Shown: positions 34,360-41,609, counted from the stretch's first letter. The stretch is 64,000 bases of DNA from Echinicola arenosa (GCF_014841125.1 NZ_JACYTQ010000010.1:62001-126000), one strand, 5' to 3'. Program-made: numbers and translations. Notes: generated by a model not told the origin, from the sequence alone.

Positions 34360-34482
34360 ATGAAAAAATCAAAAAATATTCTTTTTGTATTGATTACTAT
34401 TTTCTTCTTTTCAGGTTGTCAAGAGGTGCCCGAAACTGGATGTATAAAGGGTATTCTAATAGACCTTTTCTTTGCTTTTTGA
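34360..34482 (+). CDS. 40-residue lipoprotein-like peptide
   Basis: ATG 34360 to TGA 34480-34482 encodes a basic start (MKKSKN), a hydrophobic core and the lipobox FFSGC (cysteine 20), then only 20 more residues ending in a second hydrophobic stretch (ILIDLFFAF). It may be a real small membrane peptide, for example an immunity or toxin peptide, or the surviving N-terminus of a truncated lipoprotein. It lies between the restriction-modification operon and the AbiE-like pair. I see no homology I can name. Confidence 0.4.
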   Translation: MKKSKNILFVLITIFFFSGCQEVPETGCIKGILIDLFFAF

Positions 34483-34562
34483 TTAACCCATTATACATGA
34501 AATCTAAAAGTATGGATCCTGTGCCTAGGAGTTTTGATTATATTGTTTCTTATATTAGTTGA

Positions 34563-34868
34563 ATGGGTAACGCGATAAACAATGTCATCCTAACAGACTT
34601 CTTCCCCAAAAGCATTTTTTGGGACGTGGACGTTGATCGCTTAGATTATCGTGATGAAATTGATTTTATAATCCCAAGGGTGCTTGATAAAGGGCTATTG
34701 TTTGATTGTTTAGATAATTTGGAACAGCTTTATTCGCTTGAAGCCATTCAATATTTTTGTAAGAATAGTTCTCAGGTTTTTGGAAATGAAAAGATCAAAT
34801 TTTTAGCAAAAAAATATCGTCTTAAGCCAAAGCAATTTTTGAGATACGATCCTAATATTGAATTGTAA
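34563..34868 (+). CDS. DUF6922-type protein, likely antitoxin partner of AbiEii
   Basis: The 101-residue protein contains FWDVDVDRLDY (about residues 20-30) and DFIIPRVLDKG, the recognisable core of the DUF6922 family. A helical remainder with IQYFCKNSSQVF follows. In Bacteroidota this family regularly sits directly upstream of AbiEii nucleotidyltransferase toxins, as here with a 5-bp gap. It lacks the winged-helix domain of classical AbiEi antitoxins, so its mode of toxin control is unknown. Confidence 0.8.
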   Translation: MGNAINNVILTDFFPKSIFWDVDVDRLDYRDEIDFIIPRVLDKGLLFDCLDNLEQLYSLEAIQYFCKNSSQVFGNEKIKFLAKKYRLKPKQFLRYDPNIEL

Positions 34869-34873
34869 TAATC

Positions 34874-35695
34874 ATGGAAGCCGTTTCAAAAGAACATTAT
34901 CGATTGATTAAAACATTGATGGATTTGCCTTCCTTGAAGCAATTTAATTTAGGAGGAGGTACCAGTCTGGCTCTAAGGTATAATCATAGAATTTCTTTGG
35001 ATGTTGACCTATTTGCCCAGGGAGTTGTAGGAGCTGAAGCCATGATGATAATTAAGACTGAACTCGAATCAAATCTAGATGGTGTAAAGGTAGAGCTTAA
35101 CAATGCTCAACATGATTCTTTATCTTTTATCAGTGCAACTGTACCGGTTAATAAAAGTCAATCTCAAAAGCCCGAGGTCATTCAAGTTGAGATAATCCAG
35201 AATCTCAAAAACCTTTATGCCCCTGACATGGTAGGCGGAGTTAGGTTTATCAAAATAGATGATATTGGGGCTTTGAAGTTGTTGTCAGTTGTTGGAAGAG
35301 GTGTTAGAAAGGATTTTTATGATCTTCATTTATTAACTGAAATAAAGCCGTTGAGGCACTACTATGACCTGTTGATGGAATATCAAAAAATCAATGTTGG
35401 TTCTGAACCAAATATATTTGATCAAATGTCTCCATCAAACGGTGGAGAGAAAGCAGTTTTATCAAAAGACTTATCCATCCTTGCCGATTTTAACAGAGCA
35501 AGCTTAGAGAGGATCAAAAGTAACCAAATAAGGTCAGTGCCAGACTGTAAAATAGTGAACATGGAGCAGAGCTGGCAAATTATAAAGGGCGCCTGGAAGA
35601 AAAAGGTAAAGGAATTTGCTTTAGAAAGAGGCCTGAAATTCCAGGAAACTCCAGTCAAAAGGAAAAACAAGAATCAAAACTGGTTTATTAAATAA
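34874..35695 (+). CDS. AbiEii/AbiGii-family nucleotidyltransferase toxin
   Basis: The 273-residue DNA polymerase beta-like nucleotidyltransferase has the AbiEii motifs GGTSLALRY (residues 28-36), the metal-binding D43-V-D45 in RISLDVDLF, and the KDFYD motif at 146-150 (D147, D150). Known AbiEii toxins block growth by adding nucleotides to tRNA or other targets and cause abortive phage infection as type IV toxin-antitoxin systems. Here the partner is the upstream DUF6922 protein. The gene is full length and its active-site residues are intact, so it is probably active. Confidence 0.9.
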   Translation: MEAVSKEHYRLIKTLMDLPSLKQFNLGGGTSLALRYNHRISLDVDLFAQGVVGAEAMMIIKTELESNLDGVKVELNNAQHDSLSFISATVPVNKSQSQKPEVIQVEIIQNLKNLYAPDMVGGVRFIKIDDIGALKLLSVVGRGVRKDFYDLHLLTEIKPLRHYYDLLMEYQKINVGSEPNIFDQMSPSNGGEKAVLSKDLSILADFNRASLERIKSNQIRSVPDCKIVNMEQSWQIIKGAWKKKVKEFALERGLKFQETPVKRKNKNQNWFIK

Positions 35696-35737
35696 GGCTG
35701 TAATTATTGCTTTTGGGGAAAAGTTATACAACCAGTC

Positions 35738-35759
35738 CTATTCATTTATAAGTGAATAG
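35738..35759. repeat. Inverted repeat CTATTCA-N8-TGAATAG
   Basis: A perfect 7-bp stem lies 42 bp after the AbiEii stop, without a T tract. A related perfect palindrome TGAATAA-G-TTATTCA lies at 35799-35813, suggesting repeated binding sites with a TGAATA core. Confidence 0.45.
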
Positions 35760-35798
35760 ATTATTTATGATTAATTTAATTATGTATGGATGTATAAA

Positions 35799-35813
35799 TG
35801 AATAAGTTATTCA
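35799..35813. repeat. 15-bp palindrome TGAATAAGTTATTCA
   Basis: Perfect dyad around a central G, sharing the TGAATA core with the inverted repeat 40 bp upstream. Possible operator. Confidence 0.45.
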
Positions 35814-35923
35814 CCCATAAGATTTTAGTTCATAGTCGAATGGTTGCTAAATTTAAGGACCCCAATTCAAAGAATGCTTAGTATGATTTTAAAAGCGATT
35901 ACTAGTGGAAATTGCTGAAAAGT

Positions 35924-36157
35924 AGTCCTACATGTCCAACATTAAAAAAAATAAGCCATAGGCCTGTTTAGGCCTGTTTTTCTGTGATTCGTAGTGTAGG
36001 ACAACTTTATTTTTGTAGGACATTTTTATATAAATTATTAAGTGCTGTCCTACATTATCCTACAAATTGATAAGCAATTCCTACCTTGTCCTACGACTAA
36101 TACTAATAAAAGATAGTTCTCTTCTTCTATTAGCCTTATTATAGTTATTGTAGGACA
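35924..36157. repeat. Iteron-like array of TGTAGGACA repeats
   Basis: The 9-mer TGTAGGACA occurs in both orientations. Plus copies are at 35995-36003, 36014-36022 and 36149-36157. Inverted copies (TGTCCTACA) are at 36046-36054, with one mismatch at 36056-36064, 36087-36095 and 35924-35932, and a weaker one at 36077-36085. The array ends 50 bp from the 3' end of the helicase gene. Clustered iterons of this kind serve as replication origins or as regulator-binding arrays. Mixed orientation and irregular spacing exclude a CRISPR array. Confidence 0.75.
35960..35979. repeat. Tandem AGGCCTGTTT repeat / hairpin
   Basis: Two direct copies of AGGCCTGTTT lie at 35960-35969 and 35970-35979. Because AGGCCT is self-complementary they can fold as AGGCC-TGTTTA-GGCCT. 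T residues follow on the plus strand, and an A run (T run on the minus strand) lies on the other side, so a weak bidirectional terminator is possible. Confidence 0.5.
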
Positions 36158-36207
36158 GGTAGGATTGAATATTTAGGTTTTCTTATAATAGAGTTTAATA
36201 CGGAAAC

Positions 36208-38220
36208 TTAATCTTCATGGAAAGACCCCAATTTTTCTGAGGATTGAATGTTGTTGAGTGTACTGTTATTTTCTTCAGGGTAATCTTCCTTCATATCGAG
36301 TTTAAGACCGGATTCTTCCAATATCTTACAGTCAAAAAGAAATGCGCTAGTAACAATTCTTCTGTTGTCCTTGTAAAATGAAGTTGACTTGATTTGACCA
36401 ATGTATGCATGTGTATTTTCTAAATAATGGATAAGCGAGCCCTTGTCCAGTCCCGGTCTTTCTCCTTTTCTTCTCCGACCTTCGAGGTATTTGTGGTAGG
36501 CATTATTCAAGCGAATAAATAATATCTTTTTTAACCCTCCAAAATCCTTATCGACAGATCTTCTGTTTTCTAATATCTTTAATTTTCTATGATATTCGAT
36601 TTTAAAATCACCCTTTTCAGTTAGCTCATTCTCAGAAATTAAGTATTCAACCTCTTCCCAGAATGCATTGGTTTCATTTGATTTGGCAATAAAGTTATTT
36701 TGATCTCTAACATTTTTGGCTGCTACTGAAAGAACTTTTTCCCAATCAAAAGGCCATTTTAACTCTTTACTTAATATTTTCCATGTAGTTAGGATGGTCA
36801 CCATATTATTAATAATTCGGGATTTAATGTGTGGATCATCTTTCAGTATACCATTAATATCCTTCCTTACTGATTCGAATGTCAGAAAGTATTCTTGGTT
36901 AATTTTATTTCTATATTTTGTAATGTGTGCAGTTATATGGCTTAATCCCTCTTTCTCCATTTTCTGAAGTTTAGAGAGCTGGAATTGCTCTTCTGGACTA
37001 TATATGGTTTTAGTATATGTCAGTAGGATGCACCTATTAAATATCGCTATATCCATCGTTGGTCTTTCTTGGCCTGAAATATTACAGCCTGAGTATACTG
37101 GAGTTCTTGCCGTCCGATTGTTTGATTGATCTTTTATTGAAGTATCTGCCTTTGAATGATTGGATCCATCATATGCTCCTTTTATACCTCTTCCTCTTTT
37201 GGGGTCAATGGAATTTGAATATTCATCAAACCAAACAACTCCATTTCTGAATTGCGCAAATGTTCGATGGAAACTAACATCTGTTCCAGAATCAAGGTTA
37301 TATGGGTTTCTCCTCTCGCCAAACATATACTGTATACTCCAGCAAATTGTAGACTTTCCAGTGCCACTTTCTCCAAAATGAAATAAGTGAGGAAAATATT
37401 TAAGTTCCTTATAAATGATATCTCGAAATAGACAGGAAATATAAAAACAAGAGCTTAAGATGCCATTATCTCCAAAGACCTTATAGAATTGGATAATCCA
37501 CTCCTTAAATGTTATATACTCATGTTTCAAATATTTGATAGTTCTATCTACTTCATAACTTGAATCATTATTATACATGGGAGATAAAGCTGGAATGAGG
37601 TATAAAGTTTCTTCAACTTTGTCGGGGTCTCGGCAAAGACCATGTTCATTGGTAGGGTGAAAGATGCCATTTTTAATGATACCATTGGCAAAAGCGTAAA
37701 ATCCCTCTTTCTGCCAGCCCAAAACTTCAATTTCACGAACATTTTTAGTGTTGTCATAAATTCTCTTTTTTGTGTTTATATATTGGGAGGCATTCCCCTC
37801 AAAAAGAAAATTTCCTTGGGGTTCACAATAGGTTTTAAATTCATTAAGGTAGACTAAGGATTTAGCCGGGATTGAAATTATTTTTTGGTATGAATTTTCA
37901 TTCTGTAATTCTACTATCCTTTTACCGTTTTCAGTTCCAGGAACTAAGTAAAGTGGATTTATATGGAAGTTTGAGATTTTTTTTAATGAAATTATTTTTT
38001 CCTTAAAATCATAAACAGCATGGTAAATACAATTATTAAATATGAGATGTTTGTATTTATTAATTTCCCATTTTAAATGAGGTTCATTAAAATTGTTGGC
38101 AGCTTCAATTTCTTCGGGCCATGAATAACTCCATTCATGATTCAGGTTGTCAATGTCTGTTCTGATGCCATCCATTAAATCGGAATTGACAGTCTTGTCT
38201 TTATTGATATTATTGTTCAT
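36208..38220 (-). CDS. SF3/DUF927-like helicase ATPase (element replication protein)
   Basis: The 670-residue protein carries Walker A GESGTGKST (residues 283-291) and Walker B VVWFDE (328-333), then NISGQERP and an arginine in FNRCILL, the order seen in DUF927/SF3 helicase-like proteins of mobile elements. The N-terminal 250 residues show no primase motif that I can see; the C-terminal part is helical and may bind DNA. It probably unwinds the element's origin, most likely the iteron-like array beside its 3' end. The gene is strongly A+T-rich. Confidence 0.75.
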   Translation of the reverse strand: MNNNINKDKTVNSDLMDGIRTDIDNLNHEWSYSWPEEIEAANNFNEPHLKWEINKYKHLIFNNCIYHAVYDFKEKIISLKKISNFHINPLYLVPGTENGKRIVELQNENSYQKIISIPAKSLVYLNEFKTYCEPQGNFLFEGNASQYINTKKRIYDNTKNVREIEVLGWQKEGFYAFANGIIKNGIFHPTNEHGLCRDPDKVEETLYLIPALSPMYNNDSSYEVDRTIKYLKHEYITFKEWIIQFYKVFGDNGILSSCFYISCLFRDIIYKELKYFPHLFHFGESGTGKSTICWSIQYMFGERRNPYNLDSGTDVSFHRTFAQFRNGVVWFDEYSNSIDPKRGRGIKGAYDGSNHSKADTSIKDQSNNRTARTPVYSGCNISGQERPTMDIAIFNRCILLTYTKTIYSPEEQFQLSKLQKMEKEGLSHITAHITKYRNKINQEYFLTFESVRKDINGILKDDPHIKSRIINNMVTILTTWKILSKELKWPFDWEKVLSVAAKNVRDQNNFIAKSNETNAFWEEVEYLISENELTEKGDFKIEYHRKLKILENRRSVDKDFGGLKKILFIRLNNAYHKYLEGRRRKGERPGLDKGSLIHYLENTHAYIGQIKSTSFYKDNRRIVTSAFLFDCKILEESGLKLDMKEDYPEENNSTLNNIQSSEKLGSFHED

Positions 38221-38279
38221 ATTTAGGTGTTAAAATATCTTAAAAAACTTTGAAGGAGAGAATGCGGGTTCTCTCCTTT

Positions 38280-38579
38280 TTACTTTTGGGAATTAAACTC
38301 ACCAGCAAAATATTTTTTGATTTCATTTTTGTGGATGTAATATTTGCCCATTATCTTTTTATGCTGCATGCCCCTATCAAAAAATTTATAGAGGGTGTTA
38401 TAACTCTTCATATCCACCAACTCCATGAATTTTTTAGCAGTTATATATTCCACTAAGTCTTGTTCTTTAAAGGAGGATTCCTTTGATAATAATTGATCTA
38501 ATTTGTCTTCAATGATCCTGAATTTGTTTGATAAGCTCTTAGGATCGATAATTAAAAGTGTTTTATCTAAATTTTCCAT
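38280..38579 (-). CDS. Excisionase-like helix-turn-helix protein
   Basis: The 99-residue protein has a helical N-terminal part (residues 1-45) and an HTH_17/excisionase-type winged helix (about 46-93; YITAKKFMELVDM, then GKYYIHKNEIKKYF). Such proteins bend att-site DNA to favour excision or act as element regulators. It lies between the helicase and the integrase module. An array of TGTTAGYA half-sites begins at its start codon, suggesting autoregulation. Confidence 0.75.
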   Translation of the reverse strand: MENLDKTLLIIDPKSLSNKFRIIEDKLDQLLSKESSFKEQDLVEYITAKKFMELVDMKSYNTLYKFFDRGMQHKKIMGKYYIHKNEIKKYFAGEFNSQK

Positions 38580-38654
38580 TTGTTAGTATGTTTTGATTAT
38601 TATTACTAACAAATAAATAAAATGTTAGCATTATTTCAAAATGTTGCTAACAAA
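38579..38654. promoter_or_regulatory. Operator-like array: four TGTTAGYA half-sites in two inverted repeats
   Basis: TTTGTTAGTA (38579-38588) faces TACTAACAAA (38604-38613), a perfect 10-bp inverted repeat. TGTTAGCA (38623-38630) faces TGCTAACA (38645-38652). The two dyads have nearly the same span (31 and 30 bp) and fill the gap between the excisionase-like gene and the next gene upstream. This looks like a binding region for the element's own regulator. Confidence 0.6.
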
Positions 38655-38669
38655 TGAATTCATATATAT

Positions 38670-39419
38670 TCATTTATTTTGAAAAATGGCCTCTATTTTG
38701 CCTTCAAACATCTTAAAAACCTTATCCCTCTTATTCTTTTTATCACTTTTGGGTGATAACGGGAATAAAGAGTTTATTTTTTGTTCGTTATAAATGTCAA
38801 ATAGAAAAAGAAAATTGTCATTAAAAGAAGAATGAAATTCAAAAGAGGTTGATAATGAGTAAAGTAAATCTAAATCCTTGTGTTTAATTATATCATTAAA
38901 TAATTCGGATGAGTTTTCACGCATCGTTGATAAGAACAAGTAAACTGCTTTTGGGGGAAGTGACTCTACAAAAACGGTACTGGTTGAACTACCTTGTTTT
39001 GAAAAATAATCCAATAATTGATCCTTTATATCTTGATAAACAAACTCGTGACACGGAGTTATTACTTTATGAAAAACCTCAGAACTAAAAAATGAAATAT
39101 CAAATTCCGTAGAATAGAATTTGTCATGCAATGTTTTTGATTCATTTATAATCCATAGATCTCTTTTGATATGACCATCATAAGAAATGTTATTGTTCAA
39201 TATCGCTGATTTAACAGCTATACCTAATTTAACCCCAGAAGATTCTTCTATTCTAATTAAGTTTTCAGAAGCCGTCCAACTAAAACTTTTTAGTTTTACT
39301 GGTTTTCGATTATAAGTTATTTGAACATATAATGGGGACAAGTTTATGGGGTTCTTTTTAATCTTTTTTAAATCTTCTCCATAAAAATGTTTTATACTTA
39401 ATTTTTTTTCCTTAGCCAT
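38670..39419 (-). CDS. Integrase-associated protein of unknown function
   Basis: The 249-residue, A+T-rich gene encodes a protein whose residues about 25-50 (LSPLYVQITYNRKPVKLKS) resemble the beta-stranded arm-DNA-binding domain found at the N-terminus of Bacteroidota integrases, including the neighbour. No catalytic recombinase motifs follow, and the rest is helical. It may bind att-arm DNA as an accessory factor; that is inference. A minus-strand -7 box TACTTTTG at 39444-39451 with TTG about 22 bp upstream would provide its own promoter, 24 bp before the ATG. Confidence 0.6.
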   Translation of the reverse strand: MAKEKKLSIKHFYGEDLKKIKKNPINLSPLYVQITYNRKPVKLKSFSWTASENLIRIEESSGVKLGIAVKSAILNNNISYDGHIKRDLWIINESKTLHDKFYSTEFDISFFSSEVFHKVITPCHEFVYQDIKDQLLDYFSKQGSSTSTVFVESLPPKAVYLFLSTMRENSSELFNDIIKHKDLDLLYSLSTSFEFHSSFNDNFLFLFDIYNEQKINSLFPLSPKSDKKNKRDKVFKMFEGKIEAIFQNK

Positions 39420-39461
39420 AGAGTTTACGCGTAGTTATTGAAACAAAAGTAATAAATAACA

Positions 39462-40700
39462 TCAATCCTCTTTCAACAAGTCCTTAAGTGTTCTGAACAT
39501 ATCATTATTAGCCACACTATATTCTTGTTGTGTCTGGATCTTCTTATGACCCATCATTCTTTGTGTTATTTGATGTGGATATTGGTTGGCTACAGTACTT
39601 TTAAAGGTGTATCTAGCAATTCTTTGATTTAAATTGAACTCCAATTCCAATCGATTACTGATCACCTCTAAATTTCTTGATATTGAAACTGATGGGTTTG
39701 AATGGTTATAGGTTATGTTTGGGAAAAGTTTCCCTTTATATTCAGGGTGGTATTTATCAAAAATCTTTCTAACAATCCTAGGATATAAGGGGTTTTCAAA
39801 TCGACCCCTACCCTCTTTTGTGCGATTACCTACTATAACAGCATAACTTTTGTCTTCACCTTCAAAATAGAGGTTGTCTTCACATGTTAAATTGGCAATT
39901 TCCTTGTAGCTCCTACTGGTGTAGCAAAGGAAAAGGAATAGGTCCCTAATTTCCTCCCTGTGTTTTTCTCTTTTACCATCTCCAAATTTCATGTTTTCTA
40001 GGGCAATTAACTGCTCTTTGGTCAATGCATATTTCTTTCTCTTCTTGGCATCACTAAATTGAATCTTTTCAAAAAGCCTACTATTAAATGGTTTGTCTAA
40101 TTCACGGCACCATTCATTATACACCACTTTAACCTTGTTGAAATATTCCTTGGCGGTACTTCCAGCCATCATATTATTTTCTGGATTGTCCAGGAAGGAA
40201 GCTAATCCAGTAAAATATGCCCTGGTCATTTCATTGAAGCTTACATTTGGATTGTATTCTTTTACTTTATTCAGTGCAGATTGATAGTTCACTTTATTTC
40301 CCCTTTTGCTACTAATAAAGTGATCAAAGAACATTTCAAATGTTTGTTCTTGAGACTGTACTTTTTTCCCCTCATGAGAATAGTTCTTTTCATACCAATC
40401 TTTCACTGACTTTACTGTGATTACCGTTCCGTTCAGGCTACAGTTAGCAAGGTAAATATCAATCTGACTTTTTACTTTATTGATGATTGAATTGTATTCT
40501 CTGTAATTCGTTACATTTTTTTTTATCCACTTACCTTCACTATCTTGGAAGTCTTCAATCCGGATATTGGGAATTTTGGGAGCAATGCTTGTCTTTTTTC
40601 TTAGTTCTCGGATCATTACATAGATAGGATAAGTCCCTTTTTTATTGGGTTTACTTTTTCTATTGTAATTTGGATCTATTTCTACCCTAGTATAAATCAT
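39462..40700 (-). CDS. Tyrosine-type recombinase/integrase
   Basis: The 412-residue protein has an arm-binding N-terminal domain (YPIYVMIRELRKKTSI), a SAM-like core-binding domain (about 110-210) and a catalytic domain. The catalytic residues include the first arginine in YTSRSYKEI, lysine in NRTKEGRG, R363 in RIARYTF, H385 in MMGHKK and nucleophile Y394 in QEYS. The usual HxxR histidine is replaced: it reads R360-I-A-R363. It lies just inside the right 21-bp repeat and should catalyse integration at the TPR-gene promoter. The arm-like repeats lie 20-42 bp upstream of its ATG. Confidence 0.93.
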   Translation of the reverse strand: MIYTRVEIDPNYNRKSKPNKKGTYPIYVMIRELRKKTSIAPKIPNIRIEDFQDSEGKWIKKNVTNYREYNSIINKVKSQIDIYLANCSLNGTVITVKSVKDWYEKNYSHEGKKVQSQEQTFEMFFDHFISSKRGNKVNYQSALNKVKEYNPNVSFNEMTRAYFTGLASFLDNPENNMMAGSTAKEYFNKVKVVYNEWCRELDKPFNSRLFEKIQFSDAKKRKKYALTKEQLIALENMKFGDGKREKHREEIRDLFLFLCYTSRSYKEIANLTCEDNLYFEGEDKSYAVIVGNRTKEGRGRFENPLYPRIVRKIFDKYHPEYKGKLFPNITYNHSNPSVSISRNLEVISNRLELEFNLNQRIARYTFKSTVANQYPHQITQRMMGHKKIQTQQEYSVANNDMFRTLKDLLKED

Positions 40701-40719
40701 TTCCTAAATTAGTAGTTAA

Positions 40720-40742
40720 TTAGGGTAAAAAATAGGGGTAAA
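40720..40742 (+). repeat. GGGTAAA repeats near the right end (possible integrase arm sites)
   Basis: TTAGGGTAAA at 40720-40729 is identical to the left-end copies; a second, TAGGGGTAAA at 40733-40742, shares the GGGTAAA core. They lie in the integrase leader, so binding could also regulate integrase expression. Confidence 0.55.
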
Positions 40743-40815
40743 AAGAATGAAAAACAATAATATTCATCTATTATCAATTCTTTAAAAACAGCGTTTTTCA
40801 AAAAAAACAGTAGGT

Positions 40816-40847
40816 TTTGTTATTATATGAAACATAATCTATATTTG
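40816..40847 (+). promoter_or_regulatory. Promoter at the right junction, driving the TPR gene
   Basis: TTTG at 40816-40819 (element DNA), a 20-bp spacer and TATATTTG at 40840-40847 (attachment repeat) give a full consensus promoter. Its leader to the ATG at 40867 would be short. The element thus supplies a new -33 region to the host gene. Confidence 0.65.
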
Positions 40848-40860
40848 CGACTGAAATTTT
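40840..40860 (+). repeat. Right 21-bp direct repeat (attachment site)
   Basis: Exact copy of 28817-28837 in the same orientation, ending 6 bp before the start codon of the TPR gene. The base before it differs (C here, G-T on the left), which fixes the repeat at 21 bp. Confidence 0.88.
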
Positions 40861-40866
40861 AGAATA

Positions 40867-41583
40867 ATGGTTAAGAAAGAGATTAAAAAGGGAGCAGCTC
40901 ATGATGAACACAATGAGCTTTTAGAGAACCCTGAAGCAATTGCTGAAAGTTTAGGGAAAGGTGAAGCTTTCTTGAAGAAAAACTCTCGAGCTGTTGGTGG
41001 AATTATCATTGTTGGGATTTTGGTGATTGCTGGAATTCTTTATTTCCAATTCAATAATGCCAATAAAGATAAAAAAGCGCAGGGAGAGATGTTCCAAGCA
41101 GTATATTACTTTGAGCAGGACAGCTTGGATTATGCTTTGAACGGTGACGGTGTGAATGATGGCTTCTTAAAAATCTTGGATGAATACAGTGGTACCAACT
41201 CTGCTAATCTGGCCAACTTCTACGCAGGATCGATTTATCTTACCCAAGGAGAGTACCAAAAAGCAGTAGATTATCTGGAAGATTTTTCAGCTGATGACTT
41301 CTTTGTACAAGCTAAAGCTTATGCGCTTTTGGGAGATGCTTATGTGGAGCTAGGTCAAAACAGCGAAGCAATCAGTGCATTTGAAAAAGCTGCTTCTTAT
41401 AAGGAGAACAAGTTCTTTACGCCTATTTATCTGAACAAGTTGGCCATTGCTTATGAGGCAGCAGGGCAGATCGAAAAGGCAATTGATACCTATGGTACTA
41501 TAGAAAACGAGTATCCAGAATCTTACGAATTTACATTAGCACGAAAGCATAAAGCGCGCTTAGAAGGCCTTGCATCTAAGTAA
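40867..41583 (+). CDS. Membrane-anchored tetratricopeptide protein (YfgM-like)
   Basis: The 238-residue protein has a short cytoplasmic N-terminus, one membrane helix (about residues 44-63, GGIIIVGILVIAGILYF) and a TPR region (about 110-235). This architecture resembles YfgM, the periplasmic TPR protein associated with the SecYEG translocon and PpiD in E. coli. The similarity is in layout only. A PpiD-like gene lies 21 kb downstream. Its promoter is the integration site of the 12-kb element. Confidence 0.8.
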   Translation: MVKKEIKKGAAHDEHNELLENPEAIAESLGKGEAFLKKNSRAVGGIIIVGILVIAGILYFQFNNANKDKKAQGEMFQAVYYFEQDSLDYALNGDGVNDGFLKILDEYSGTNSANLANFYAGSIYLTQGEYQKAVDYLEDFSADDFFVQAKAYALLGDAYVELGQNSEAISAFEKAASYKENKFFTPIYLNKLAIAYEAAGQIEKAIDTYGTIENEYPESYEFTLARKHKARLEGLASK

Positions 41584-41609
41584 TGCTTTGTGATTTACAG
41601 CATTTTAAG

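Larger units (their letters stand above)
35696..36207. other. 512-bp non-coding region between cargo and replication module
   Basis: No gene is supported here. It holds a hairpin at 35738-35759, a perfect palindrome at 35799-35813, a 10-bp tandem repeat at 35960-35979 and eight copies of TGTAGGACA-like repeats at 35924-36157. An A+T-rich stretch (36023-36040) lies among the repeats. Together these are the ingredients of a replication origin or a large operator. Confidence 0.65.
28817..40860. mobile_element. 12-kb integrated element (integrase, excisionase, rep-helicase, defence cargo)
   Basis: Perfect 21-bp direct repeats bound the segment. Just inside the right repeat is a tyrosine integrase gene, preceded in the module by an excisionase-like gene and a helicase gene beside iteron-like repeats. 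The left half carries restriction-modification and toxin-antitoxin genes. The DNA is clearly richer in A+T than the flanking core genes, especially 28931-30139 and 34200-40700. No relaxase, coupling protein, type IV secretion, capsid or terminase gene is visible. It is therefore not a complete conjugative element or prophage; a mobilisable element or phage-satellite-like island fits best. The insertion separates pdhA from the TPR gene. Confidence 0.88.

Noticed and set aside
35924-36157. CRISPR array
   Set aside because: Repeats are only 9 bp, occur in both orientations with irregular spacing, and no cas genes are nearby.
28817-40860. Integrative and conjugative element or intact prophage
   Set aside because: No relaxase, coupling ATPase, type IV secretion, capsid, portal or terminase gene is recognisable in the 12 kb.
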